From NCBI RefSeq assembly GCF_009792795.1, contig NZ_VKHQ01000005.1:248001-312000 (forward strand): a DNA stretch of 64,000 nucleotides. Direction: 5' to 3'. Shown here piece by piece: positions 54,780 to 63,423 of the stretch (the first letter of the stretch is position 1; each line of letters begins with the position of its first letter). The stretch is from Cognatiluteimonas profundi (GTDB lineage: Bacteria; Pseudomonadota; Gammaproteobacteria; Xanthomonadales; Xanthomonadaceae). The translations under genes were made by a program, and so were the position numbers. Below the pieces are notes generated by a model. The model searched no databases. It was not told where the DNA came from and worked only from the letters and a program-made list of their open reading frames with translations.

Positions 54780-55903
54780 GAGTTCCCTTCAACAGACCTT
54801 TCATGACCGGACGCGAGCTGACGTATATCTCGCAGGCCCATGCCAATTCGCATCTCTCGGGCGATGGCCCCTTCACGATGCGCTGCCATCAGTGGTTGGA
54901 ACGGAACACCGGCGCGAGCAAGGCGCTGCTGACGCAGTCCTGCACGGCCGCATTGGAGATTGCGGCGCTGCTGCTTGACCTGCAGCCAGGTGACGAAGTG
55001 ATCATGCCGTCGTTCACCTTCGTTTCCACCGCGAATGCATTCGTGCTGCGTGGTGCGGTCCCGGTGTTCGTCGACATCCGCCAAGACACGCTCAACATCG
55101 ATGAGGCCGTGATCGAAGCGGCGATCACGTCGCGCACCAAGGCGATCTGCGTGGTTCATTACGCAGGCGTGTCCTGCGAGATGGATGCCATCCTCGACAT
55201 TGCGAACAGGCATGGCTTGGACGTGATCGAGGATGCCGCACAGGGTTTGATGTCCAGGTACAAGGGCCGGCCGCTGGGAAGCATGGGGCTGCTCGGTGCC
55301 CTGAGCTTCCACGAAACGAAGAACGTGATCTCCGGCGAGGGCGGGGCGCTGCTTGTCAACGACGCGGCACTGTCGGAACGCGCGGAGATCATTCGCGAAA
55401 AAGGCACCAATCGCAGTCGATTCTTTCGCGGGCAGGTCGACAAGTACACCTGGGTCGACGTGGGATCTTCCTACCTTCCAGGCGAAATCGTCTCCGCGTT
55501 CCTGGCCGCGCAACTCGAGGAGGCGGAATCGATCACCCGTAGGCGGCTCGCGCTGTGGGACCGCTATCACGCATGGGCGAAGCCGCTCGAGCAAGACGGC
55601 CGTTTGCGGCGTCCCATCGTACCGGCGACATGCGAGCACAACGCCCACATGTATTACCTGCTGCTGCCGTCGATCGAGGTGCGTACGCGCTTCATCGAAC
55701 GCCTCAAGCAGCACGAGGTTGGTGCGGTTTTTCATTACATTCCCCTGCATTCCTCTCCAGCCGGAAGGAAATACGGCAGGGCGGCAGGCACTTTGCCGGT
55801 GACCTGCGACCTCAGCGACCGGCTGGTCCGCCTTCCGATGTGGCTTGGAATGGAAGAGCACATGGACTTCATCCAGGACATGGCGACCGCAGCCCTGGAT
55901 TGA
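54776..55903 (+). CDS. wecE: dTDP-4-amino-4,6-dideoxygalactose transaminase
   Basis: PLP-dependent DegT/DnrJ/EryC1 aminotransferase making dTDP-Fuc4N-type sugars. It closely follows E. coli WecE/RffA: LLTQSCTAALEIAALLLDLQPGDEVIMP, PSFTFVSTANAFVLRGA, VHYAGVSCEMD, the PLP-lysine segment SFHETKNV, EIIREKGTNRSRFFRGQ and FHYIPLHSSPAGR. Start GTG 54776 (VRVPFNRP) overlaps the previous stop (GTGA); 375 residues. The dTDP-sugar precursor genes (rmlA/rmlB) are not in the window. It is convergent with the membrane-protein gene, 8 bases apart. Confidence 0.95.
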   Translation: MRVPFNRPFMTGRELTYISQAHANSHLSGDGPFTMRCHQWLERNTGASKALLTQSCTAALEIAALLLDLQPGDEVIMPSFTFVSTANAFVLRGAVPVFVDIRQDTLNIDEAVIEAAITSRTKAICVVHYAGVSCEMDAILDIANRHGLDVIEDAAQGLMSRYKGRPLGSMGLLGALSFHETKNVISGEGGALLVNDAALSERAEIIREKGTNRSRFFRGQVDKYTWVDVGSSYLPGEIVSAFLAAQLEEAESITRRRLALWDRYHAWAKPLEQDGRLRRPIVPATCEHNAHMYYLLLPSIEVRTRFIERLKQHEVGAVFHYIPLHSSPAGRKYGRAAGTLPVTCDLSDRLVRLPMWLGMEEHMDFIQDMATAALD

Positions 55904-55911
55904 CGCTGCAG

Positions 55912-57366
55912 TCAACGAGTGGCGGGCAGCCCGTGCGTGGCACGAAAGTCGGGCGAAAACAGGTTCAGGTGCTCGTTCCGCAGTAAGGCCATCAACTCGG
56001 CTCGCTTCGCTTCAGGCATGCCGCAGATCGTCAACTGCGGCAGGCAGTGCGCCGGGACGGCGCCGGGATCATTGGCCAGCGCATCCATTTGCGCAGCCAA
56101 CTGGACGACGTAATGGTGCGCGAATGGCTGCCGCTTCCAGCCGTTCCTGATCAATGGCACCTGGATCAGCACCAGTACCAGACTTGCCGCGAGCAGGCCA
56201 ATCGCCATCACCCTGGCCTGGCGATGCTGACGCGCGCCGGCGAACGACTGCACTGCCAGCATCATCAGGGCAACGATGTTGAGCTGGTAGAAGATGACGT
56301 ACCGCGGCTGGCGGAAAGCGATGTCACCAAGTGCGGGGACGCGGGCGATGAGTACCCCACAACACAGCCCGTAGAAAAGAAACATTGCGCAGGCGGCGAC
56401 GTGGCCCGCCATCGATGGCGGCTTGCGCAACAACTGCCACCAGAACAACAGATGGGCAATGGCAATGGACGCCGCGAGGGCGATCTCGACGCGGTGACCC
56501 TGTCCGCCGAAAATGGCTTGGGACTGCGACGCCTGCAGCACCGACATCGAAAGCGGAATCCGGATCCAATCCGTCAGTCGCGACATCAGCGCAGGGCTGG
56601 AGAGAATCGCCTCCAGATTCGGAGCCAGCGGCACGGGTTGGTACGGTGGCGCCAACAACTGGTATGCGACCTTGTAGCCCACTATCGAAACCGCAAGAAC
56701 GACGATGGCCACCAGCGCGCTCCGGCGATTGCATCCCATCGCCGCCAGCAGCACCAATGCCCCGCTCGCCGCGATGATCGCAATGATCCCGCCATCGTCG
56801 GCGACGATCAGGCAGGCCGCAGAGGCAAGAAGCAGGGCGCCATAGCGCCCGCGCGAACACGCCTGCCAGGAACACGCGAACAGCAGGAAACTGAAGAACA
56901 GCGTCGAAAAACCCATCGTAAGCAGGGGCCACTCGTAAATGACACTGGCATTGAGCGACAGATAGACGGCGCTGAGCGCGATGAAGCCGACTTGTGCCGG
57001 GGCGGTGTAGAACGCCTCCCCTACCGACTGTCGCAACACACCGCGAAGCAGCAACAGCGTCGCGATTGCAAAACCGAGGCCCACGAAGGCGTCAAGCCGG
57101 AAATCGAGGTGGAAGTACCGATAATTGATCAGGAGCAGCAACTTGTGGAGCGGCAGCGAATGATCGATCGCCGTGCGCTTGGCAAAGAAATCACTTGGCC
57201 CGAGCATTCCCCGCGACGCCTTCTCGACGAAGCTTGCCAGGTAGTGCCAGGCGTCACTGATGACGAGCGGATTGGCGCTTTTGGCGGTGAAAAGGAGCAC
57301 GTTCGCAACGATCGCGAAAAACAGCAGCCAGCCGACGCTTGCCGCGATCGTGGCGCGTCGATCCAT
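55912..57366 (-). CDS. polytopic membrane protein of unknown function (GtrC/GT-C-like)
   Basis: A 484-residue protein with roughly ten to twelve membrane helices (for example VGWLLFFAIVANVLLFTAK, LGFAIATLLLLRGVL, VGFIALSAVYLSLNASVIY, GALVLLAAMG). An acidic, His-containing first periplasmic loop (VISDAWHYLASFVEKASRG) and a soluble C-terminal tail are visible. No known family motif could be assigned. Topology and location suit a GT-C or GtrC-type glycosyltransferase decorating O-antigen. The start ATG 57366 gives a natural first helix; upstream codons do not. Confidence 0.78.
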   Translation of the reverse strand: MDRRATIAASVGWLLFFAIVANVLLFTAKSANPLVISDAWHYLASFVEKASRGMLGPSDFFAKRTAIDHSLPLHKLLLLINYRYFHLDFRLDAFVGLGFAIATLLLLRGVLRQSVGEAFYTAPAQVGFIALSAVYLSLNASVIYEWPLLTMGFSTLFFSFLLFACSWQACSRGRYGALLLASAACLIVADDGGIIAIIAASGALVLLAAMGCNRRSALVAIVVLAVSIVGYKVAYQLLAPPYQPVPLAPNLEAILSSPALMSRLTDWIRIPLSMSVLQASQSQAIFGGQGHRVEIALAASIAIAHLLFWWQLLRKPPSMAGHVAACAMFLFYGLCCGVLIARVPALGDIAFRQPRYVIFYQLNIVALMMLAVQSFAGARQHRQARVMAIGLLAASLVLVLIQVPLIRNGWKRQPFAHHYVVQLAAQMDALANDPGAVPAHCLPQLTICGMPEAKRAELMALLRNEHLNLFSPDFRATHGLPATR

Positions 57367-57436
57367 CGTCCCGGTCAAGGCTATTCCGTCGTACGGACCC
57401 GTTGGGGGCTCAGGGGGTTTCGATTCCCCGAGGAAC

Positions 57437-57898
57437 CTACTGGCACGCCGCAGCATGGACGGTGCGGACCGCGATGAGCTGTCGCGTGTCGACGTCGACC
57501 AGCAGCAACTTCATGCCCTCATGCACCCAGTTGCCCGTCTGGTTTGGTGGCATGTATGCGGGCGCCTGGCCCCATAGCACCTGTTTGCCATTGGCCTGTT
57601 CGAACCATGCCTGGGTGTGCTTGATGCCCGCCGGCCTGGCGTCGTACTCGATCGTTACCACCGCGCCGCCTTTCGGAAAGTCACAGCTGCGGAATGGATT
57701 GGGATGGATTTTCAACGTGACGCCGTCACCCGCGAAATCCTTCGCTGTCACGACATGGCCTTGCTCGAACCGCTCAGGTTGGGCCACGAGCGCCTTGGTC
57801 GACGCCTCCGTTTTGGGCGATTCGGTCTGGCTGCGGTCACTGCAACCCGCAACGATGACGGTCAAACCAACCAACAAGCCCGCGGCGACCTTCATCAT
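57437..57898 (-). CDS. small lipoprotein of unknown function
   Basis: A 153-residue protein with signal MMKVAAGLLVGLTVIVAGCS (lipobox VAGC, Cys near residue 19). ATG 57898 has GGAG 7 bases upstream. The mature part is a small domain rich in beta-type segments (VTLKIHPNPFRSCDFPKGG, GGAVVTIEYDARPAGIKHTQAW) ending RQLIAVRTVHAAACQ, with two further cysteines that may pair. No family could be named. It lies 70 bases before the membrane-protein gene, probably in the same transcript, and is divergent from wzm across 265 bases. Confidence 0.75.
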   Translation of the reverse strand: MMKVAAGLLVGLTVIVAGCSDRSQTESPKTEASTKALVAQPERFEQGHVVTAKDFAGDGVTLKIHPNPFRSCDFPKGGAVVTIEYDARPAGIKHTQAWFEQANGKQVLWGQAPAYMPPNQTGNWVHEGMKLLLVDVDTRQLIAVRTVHAAACQ

Positions 57899-58163
57899 GC
57901 GTTCACTCCAAGTGGCCGGAATGCCCGGGCACTTCATTGTCCGGGAAAGCATGGCTTCCAGGCAATCGCCGGGATGGGCTGGCACCGATACATCATTGGC
58001 GGCAGGGCACATCCGTGCTCAAGCTCATTCGATGGTCGCTGACGTGGAACCGCGCAGCCGCAGGCGCTGTGGGGACCGATGCTAGACTACCTGCCAACAG
58101 CGTCTTTCCCGGCGATTTCGAACCAGTGGCCAAATTGACCCCCTACCCTTGGCCCGTGATCTG

Positions 58164-58952
58164 ATGGGCTCGCTCAATGCCTCGCTGCACGATTGGTCGA
58201 GGTCGTTTCGCCTCTCCACCCTCTGGTACAACCTGGCCCTCGAGGATCTCCGCGACCGCTATCGGCGGACGTTCTTCGGCCTGACCTGGATCGTCTTCTC
58301 ATTCGCGCTGTTCGTTGGCGTGAAAGTCATGGTGTTCGGGCAGCTCACGGCCGCGCCGGCCGCTGAGTTCGGCCTGTTCGTGACGCTCGGTTTCGGCCTG
58401 TGGACCTACATCAACGCGATGATCGTGGACGCCTGCACGGCCTACATGCATTCGCGCCCGTGGATCCTGGGGACCTCGACGCCGTATCCGGTGTTCCTGC
58501 TGCAGGCCGTGCTGCGCAACTGGATGATCTTCTCGCTCGTCCTGCTGGTGATGTTGGCCGCGCTCTACTGGAAGCCGACACCCTGGGCACCGACGATGCT
58601 CTGGGCGTTGCCGGCTCTTGGAATCTACCTGGTGGCATCGCTGTGGCTCGCGGCAATCCTCGCGCCGCTGTGCGCGCGTTATCGCGACTTCTACCACGCG
58701 GTGCAGACGGGCATGCGCCTGATGTTCTTCGTGACGCCGATCCTCTGGATGCCGGCGAGCAGCGGCAAGCTGGCCATGATCGCCCACCTGAATCCGCTGT
58801 CGCATTTCCTGGCGATCGTCCGTGATCCATTGATGTACAACCGTGTGCCGGTCGACAGCTGGCTGATCGTCCTGGCGATCAATGCGGTCGGCATCATCGC
58901 TGGCGTCGCGGTCTATCACCTCACCCGCCGCCGCATCCCCCACTGGGTCTGA
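58164..58952 (+). CDS. wzm: polysaccharide ABC transporter permease Wzm
   Basis: ABC-2 type permease, 262 residues, six membrane helices. The N-terminal amphipathic LWYNLALEDLRDRYRRTFFGLTWIVF is the hallmark of O-antigen and teichoic-acid exporters. The C-terminal segment FFVTPILWMPASSGKLAMIAHLNPLSHFLAIVRDPLMYNRVP matches the same family. ATG 58164 is preferred; a TTG at 58149 is in frame. It pairs with the ATPase 2 bases downstream and exports a finished polyprenyl-linked chain. Confidence 0.94.
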   Translation: MGSLNASLHDWSRSFRLSTLWYNLALEDLRDRYRRTFFGLTWIVFSFALFVGVKVMVFGQLTAAPAAEFGLFVTLGFGLWTYINAMIVDACTAYMHSRPWILGTSTPYPVFLLQAVLRNWMIFSLVLLVMLAALYWKPTPWAPTMLWALPALGIYLVASLWLAAILAPLCARYRDFYHAVQTGMRLMFFVTPILWMPASSGKLAMIAHLNPLSHFLAIVRDPLMYNRVPVDSWLIVLAINAVGIIAGVAVYHLTRRRIPHWV

Positions 58953-58954
58953 GC

Positions 58955-60007
58955 ATGTACCTCAACGTCCGGGACGTGATGGTCGATTTCCCGCTGTCGG
59001 TGCGCGGCCATGGCCAGGCATCCGTGCCTGGGGCGCAGCCCTTGGGTGGCCGGATCCATTCGCAGGGCCGCCGGACTTACGTGCGGGCACTCGAAGGCGT
59101 CTCGTTCGACCTTGGCCCGGGCGACCGCCTGGCCATGGTCGGACACAACGGCTCGGGCAAGTCGACGCTGCTGCGCGTGCTCGCCGGCATCTACCATCCC
59201 ACTACGGGTCATGTCCGCACCAGCGGCAGCGTCTCGGGCATCTTCAACATGTCCCTCGGCTTCCGCCAGGAGGCAACCGGCTACCGCAACCTGGTGCTGA
59301 AGGGGCTGATGTCGGGTCGGACGCTGGCGCAGATCGACGCGGCCCTTCCCGAGATCGCCGAATTCACCGGCCTTGGCCCTTACCTTGACATGCCCTTGCA
59401 TACGTATTCGCAAGGCATGGCGATGCGGCTGGCATTCGCCGCCACCACCGCGTTCACCAATGACATCCTCGTGATGGACGAATGGATCGGCGCCGGGGAC
59501 GCAGGGTTCCAGGAAAAGATCATCGCGCGCATGAACGACTTCCTGCATGCATCGACGATCATTGTCGTCGCCTCGCATAGCGCCACCCTGCTGCGCCGGA
59601 TCGCCAACAAGGCCATCTGGCTGGAACATGGCGCCGTTCGCATGGCGGGTGGGCTGGATGTCATCGACGAATACGAGGCCGCCGTTTCGACCTTCGGGCT
59701 TGAACCCAATGTCCTCGCCCAGGTGCGGTCGGGACGCGGCTTGTGGCTGGCCCCGGCCACGGCGGAAATGCCGACGCCACACCTGTTGTGGCATCTGTCT
59801 GGCGAAACCGATGGCCTGCAACTCTGCGTGCGTCCGAGCGAGTCCGCACGACACGTCCTGCGCGCCACCATGCAGCGATGCGGCGCATGGCCGCTGGCGG
59901 ATTGGGTGCGCCCCGGCATGGCCTTCGAGATTTCCGACCCGACCCGCGATGAGCCGGTCAGCCGGCACAGCATTCCGCTGGAAGCCGACTACCGCAGCGC
60001 CGGCTGA
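58955..60007 (+). CDS. wzt: polysaccharide ABC transporter ATPase Wzt with short C-terminal domain
   Basis: A 350-residue ATPase with Walker A MVGHNGSGKSTLLRVLAG, signature TYSQGMAMRLAFA (usually YSSGM in this family), Walker B ILVMDEWIGAGD and H-loop VASHSATLLR. Residues about 245-350 form an additional C-terminal domain, which in Wzt proteins reads a terminal modification of the glycan; here it is shorter than the classic ~170 residues. An unusual insert (GQASVPGAQPLGGRIHSQGRR) sits before the first ABC strand. Convergent with the giant glycosyltransferase, 6 bases away. Confidence 0.93.
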   Translation: MYLNVRDVMVDFPLSVRGHGQASVPGAQPLGGRIHSQGRRTYVRALEGVSFDLGPGDRLAMVGHNGSGKSTLLRVLAGIYHPTTGHVRTSGSVSGIFNMSLGFRQEATGYRNLVLKGLMSGRTLAQIDAALPEIAEFTGLGPYLDMPLHTYSQGMAMRLAFAATTAFTNDILVMDEWIGAGDAGFQEKIIARMNDFLHASTIIVVASHSATLLRRIANKAIWLEHGAVRMAGGLDVIDEYEAAVSTFGLEPNVLAQVRSGRGLWLAPATAEMPTPHLLWHLSGETDGLQLCVRPSESARHVLRATMQRCGAWPLADWVRPGMAFEISDPTRDEPVSRHSIPLEADYRSAG

Positions 60008-60013
60008 AGCCGC

Positions 60014-63000
60014 TCACAACTCCTGAAGGATCGCTTGCAGCCGGCGACGGGCCATGACCCGGGACGTGACGTCGCGCGCGTAACCAACCCCGGCGACGGA
60101 CAGGCGCCGCCACTCGTCGTCACTGGCAAGCAGCTCGACCACGTGGCGGGCCAGTTCCTCAGGCGTCGTTCCGACCAGGACGTTCGCCCCCGGCTCCAGT
60201 TGCATGCCCTCGGCCGCGATCGGCGTACAGACGACCGGCACACCCTGCGCCAGGCTGCCGGCGACCTTGCCCTTTGCCCCGGCGCCATAGCGCAGCGGCG
60301 CCACGGTGATCCGGCGACGGGCCATGAACGGATCGAGATCCTCGACGAATCCGATCGAGCGCACCCCAGCCACTTCACCGAGCGCGCGCACTTCCGGCGG
60401 CATGTGGCTCCCGACGATGTACAGCTGCGCATCCGGTACTTGCGCCAGCACCAAAGGCCAGGCTGTCTCCACGAACCAGCGGATGCCGTCGGCATTGGGC
60501 GGATGGCGGAATCCACCCACGAAGCACACGCCATCGCGCGCCGATAACGGCGGAACCTCGTCAAGCGGATCATGGACCAGCGGGAACAGCACCACGTTGG
60601 CGCCAGGCAGTTCGCGTTGCAGCAGGTCGCGCTCGTAATCCGAGTGCACCAGCGTCACGTCGGCCTGCGCGGCGACCTTCAACTCCAGCTCGCGCGTGCG
60701 CAGCGCACCGGCCTTCGCCTCGCCGTCGCCGCTGAGTTCAGCCTCGCGCATTTCGCGCACATGGTGCATGTCCGCGTTGAGGAAGATGATCTTTGCATCG
60801 GGATAGTTGCGGCGCAGCGCTTCGAGATGGGCCTTCCCCACGCCGAACCGGTGCAGGAAGATCACGTCGAAACGGTCTTTGCGCTGGGCCAGGAAGGTCG
60901 CCATCCGCGAATACGCCGGATGGTAGATGGCCTCGATTCCGCGACGCTGCAGGTCTGCCGTGGGGGCGCCGACGTGCGCGAAGTTGTCCTCGGGAATGAA
61001 GGTGACCTTGTAGCCGCAGTCGGCGAAGATCCGCATGACTTCGGTCGCGACCACCGACCCCGCGTCCTCGTTGGGCGTTGGCGTGCAGTGGTCGATGAAC
61101 AAGGCACGCTTGCCGACCGCACGTTCCTTTTCCAGCTCCGGCTGGTCGGCATTGTCGCGATGCGTGGCAAGCACGTGGGCCCATCGCACCTTGAGCTTCT
61201 TCAGGTTGTCCACCTGATAGGCCTTGGCACCGGTGCCGAGATCGGTTCCCGACGTGATCCCCTCGAAGTGGATGACCTGGGACAGCGGTTGCACGACGGT
61301 CCGCAGCCCACGATCGCGAACGCGGAATGCAAGGTCGGCGTCTTCCGCGTAGGCGGGTACGAACAGCTCGTCGAATCCGCCCAGCTCTTCCCACAGCGAG
61401 CGCCGCAGGGCGATCGATGCACCGGACACATAGTCCGCGTCGCGCAGGTAGCAGAACTCCGGGCGGCGCGGATCGGCCAGGCGCCCGTGGTTCCAGGCCG
61501 AACCATCGCGCCACACGATCGCGCCACACTCCTGCAGCAGCCCATCGGCGTAGATGAGCTTGGATCCGGCCAAGCCGATACCCGGGTCGGCCTCGAGTAC
61601 GTCGATCAGCTCATCCAGCCAGTGCGGAAGGACCTGCGTATCGTTGTTGAGGAACAGAACATATCGCCCGGATGCCTGCCGCGCGGTTTCGTTGCAGTTG
61701 CGGACGAAGCCCAGGTTGCTGGCATGCCGGATGTGGCGGACGCCGGGAATGGCAACCGACAAGGCTTCCGCCGTGGCATCCGTCGAACCGTCATCGCCGA
61801 CCAGGACTTCGAAGCTGTATCGGCTGTCGTGGTTCAGCAGCGCGTCGATGCAGGCCAGGGTGAACGGCAGTTGGTTGTAGACCGGAACCACGATCGAGAC
61901 ATCGGGCGGAGCCTGCCGTGCGTCGCGGCCGGCCGCGCGCAGAGCGATCGCGCGAGCCCATTCGAGCGCCTCGGCTTCGCTGCAGTCCACGCGCGTTGTC
62001 GCCTGCGCTTCGTGGCGCGGGATCGGCAGCCGGTAGCGGTCGATGCGGCGAATGACATCGGCCGCCGTGGACTGGCCGAACTCCGACACGAGGAATTCGC
62101 GCAACCGCGGGTGCGAATGATGCAGCGAACCTGTGCGCCGCGGCGCGTCGCCAATCGACGGGGACTGGACCGACCGACTGGCGTGGGCTTCACCTGCGTT
62201 CCCGGGCGAAAGCCGTCGCAACTGGCGCACCGCAAAGCGCAGTGGCCTGGTCAATTTCCAGCTGCGGCTGCCGAGCGTGATGGACAGCTCGTGCTGCAGT
62301 TGTCGCGCCTCGTGCTGCAGTTGTCGCGCCTGGTCCTGCGCGGCATCAAGCGCGACGCGGAGCGAGGTGGCCTCCTGGTCGCGTTCGACATAATCCGATT
62401 GTGTCTGGCTCAGCCTGGCATCCATCTCGGATTGCAGCTTCTCGAACTCGGCCTGCGTCGAATGCAATCGCGCGTCGGTGTCCCGATACACGCGCAGGGC
62501 CGAATCACGCTCGACCATGGCTTCATCGCGTTGGGCTTCAGTCTTGCGCTGCAGGCGCGCACGATCCCTCAGGAGCGGCGCGAGCAGATCGCCATATCGT
62601 TCGAATTCGCCGCGAACCGCATCAAGCGTCGAACTTTCCTCTGCACCTCCGTCGGCCACGGTCGACGACCAGCGCCAGACCGCATCGGCCCAAGCGGCGA
62701 GCGGCGCGGGCAGTGACGCCGGGCTACCTTCAGAACATGACGGGCGAAGATAGGCCTCGACTTCCGGCCCCGCCTCGATTCCCGCGGGCCAGGTGAATCC
62801 CTGCTCGACGGCAATGCGGTCGGTGGTCGCGCGCCAATCCGCGGTTAGTTGCCCGTATGTCGCGAACGAGGCCTTGTAGCGGGTCGCGCACGAGGCGGCG
62901 AGACCATGGGCGACGTACAGCAGCGCTGCGCTTTCAGGACTTGTGCCATCGCGACGAACGAGCGATGCGACTACCTCATCCCAGGGCCGCATCACCACCA

Positions 63001-63391
63001 CCGGGCAGGCGGTGATCCCGAGCGACTGGATGACGTCGAACCAGAAGTCCCGCAGCAACGTGCAGCGGGGATCCTTCATGACGAATAACGGCGAGTCGCC
63101 ATATTCCCGAACGATCAGTTCCCGCGCCTGGTCGAGGAACTCCATCGGAAATTCCTTGAGACCGGGCAGTCCCCTCCCTGCCCACGGATCGTCCCAGGTC
63201 AGATCGAAGGACGCCAGGATGCGCGTGTTGAGCGCGACAACAGCCTGGGGTTCCCAGTAGCCGCTCGCATTACCCTGGTTTGGAGGCAGCACGTGCTCGG
63301 GCAGCGTGGCCCCGCGCAGGGAGCACACGCGCGCCAGCGCCGAGGTGCCGGCGCGGTGCATGCCCAGGATCAGTATTGCCTTGCGGTCCAA
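60014..63391 (-). CDS. giant sulfotransferase - coiled coil - GT2 - GT4 protein
   Basis: A 1125-residue four-part protein. Residues about 1-250 are sulfotransferase-like, with P-loop LGMHRAGTSALARVC (PAPS-type) and SPLFVMKDPRCTLLRDFW. About 270-390 is a coiled coil that includes a perfect 21-bp tandem duplication (62289-62330; EARQLQH twice). About 495-730 is a GT2 domain (VSIVVPVYNQLPF, VGDDGSTDATAEAL, NLGFVRNCNETARQA, LFLNNDTQVLP). About 790-1120 is a GT4-type domain (PNEDAGSVVATEVMRIFADCG ... GGFRHPPNADG ... PLRYGAGAKGKVAGSLAQGVPVV). Start TTG 63391 has GGAG 5 bases upstream; GTG 63397 is possible. It resembles large multi-domain O-antigen glycosyltransferases of the Xanthomonas LPS cluster. 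Confidence 0.9.
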   Translation of the reverse strand: MDRKAILILGMHRAGTSALARVCSLRGATLPEHVLPPNQGNASGYWEPQAVVALNTRILASFDLTWDDPWAGRGLPGLKEFPMEFLDQARELIVREYGDSPLFVMKDPRCTLLRDFWFDVIQSLGITACPVVVMRPWDEVVASLVRRDGTSPESAALLYVAHGLAASCATRYKASFATYGQLTADWRATTDRIAVEQGFTWPAGIEAGPEVEAYLRPSCSEGSPASLPAPLAAWADAVWRWSSTVADGGAEESSTLDAVRGEFERYGDLLAPLLRDRARLQRKTEAQRDEAMVERDSALRVYRDTDARLHSTQAEFEKLQSEMDARLSQTQSDYVERDQEATSLRVALDAAQDQARQLQHEARQLQHELSITLGSRSWKLTRPLRFAVRQLRRLSPGNAGEAHASRSVQSPSIGDAPRRTGSLHHSHPRLREFLVSEFGQSTAADVIRRIDRYRLPIPRHEAQATTRVDCSEAEALEWARAIALRAAGRDARQAPPDVSIVVPVYNQLPFTLACIDALLNHDSRYSFEVLVGDDGSTDATAEALSVAIPGVRHIRHASNLGFVRNCNETARQASGRYVLFLNNDTQVLPHWLDELIDVLEADPGIGLAGSKLIYADGLLQECGAIVWRDGSAWNHGRLADPRRPEFCYLRDADYVSGASIALRRSLWEELGGFDELFVPAYAEDADLAFRVRDRGLRTVVQPLSQVIHFEGITSGTDLGTGAKAYQVDNLKKLKVRWAHVLATHRDNADQPELEKERAVGKRALFIDHCTPTPNEDAGSVVATEVMRIFADCGYKVTFIPEDNFAHVGAPTADLQRRGIEAIYHPAYSRMATFLAQRKDRFDVIFLHRFGVGKAHLEALRRNYPDAKIIFLNADMHHVREMREAELSGDGEAKAGALRTRELELKVAAQADVTLVHSDYERDLLQRELPGANVVLFPLVHDPLDEVPPLSARDGVCFVGGFRHPPNADGIRWFVETAWPLVLAQVPDAQLYIVGSHMPPEVRALGEVAGVRSIGFVEDLDPFMARRRITVAPLRYGAGAKGKVAGSLAQGVPVVCTPIAAEGMQLEPGANVLVGTTPEELARHVVELLASDDEWRRLSVAGVGYARDVTSRVMARRRLQAILQEL

Positions 63392-63423
63392 TTCCACTCC
63401 AACGCGCGGTGCCGCGACAAATT

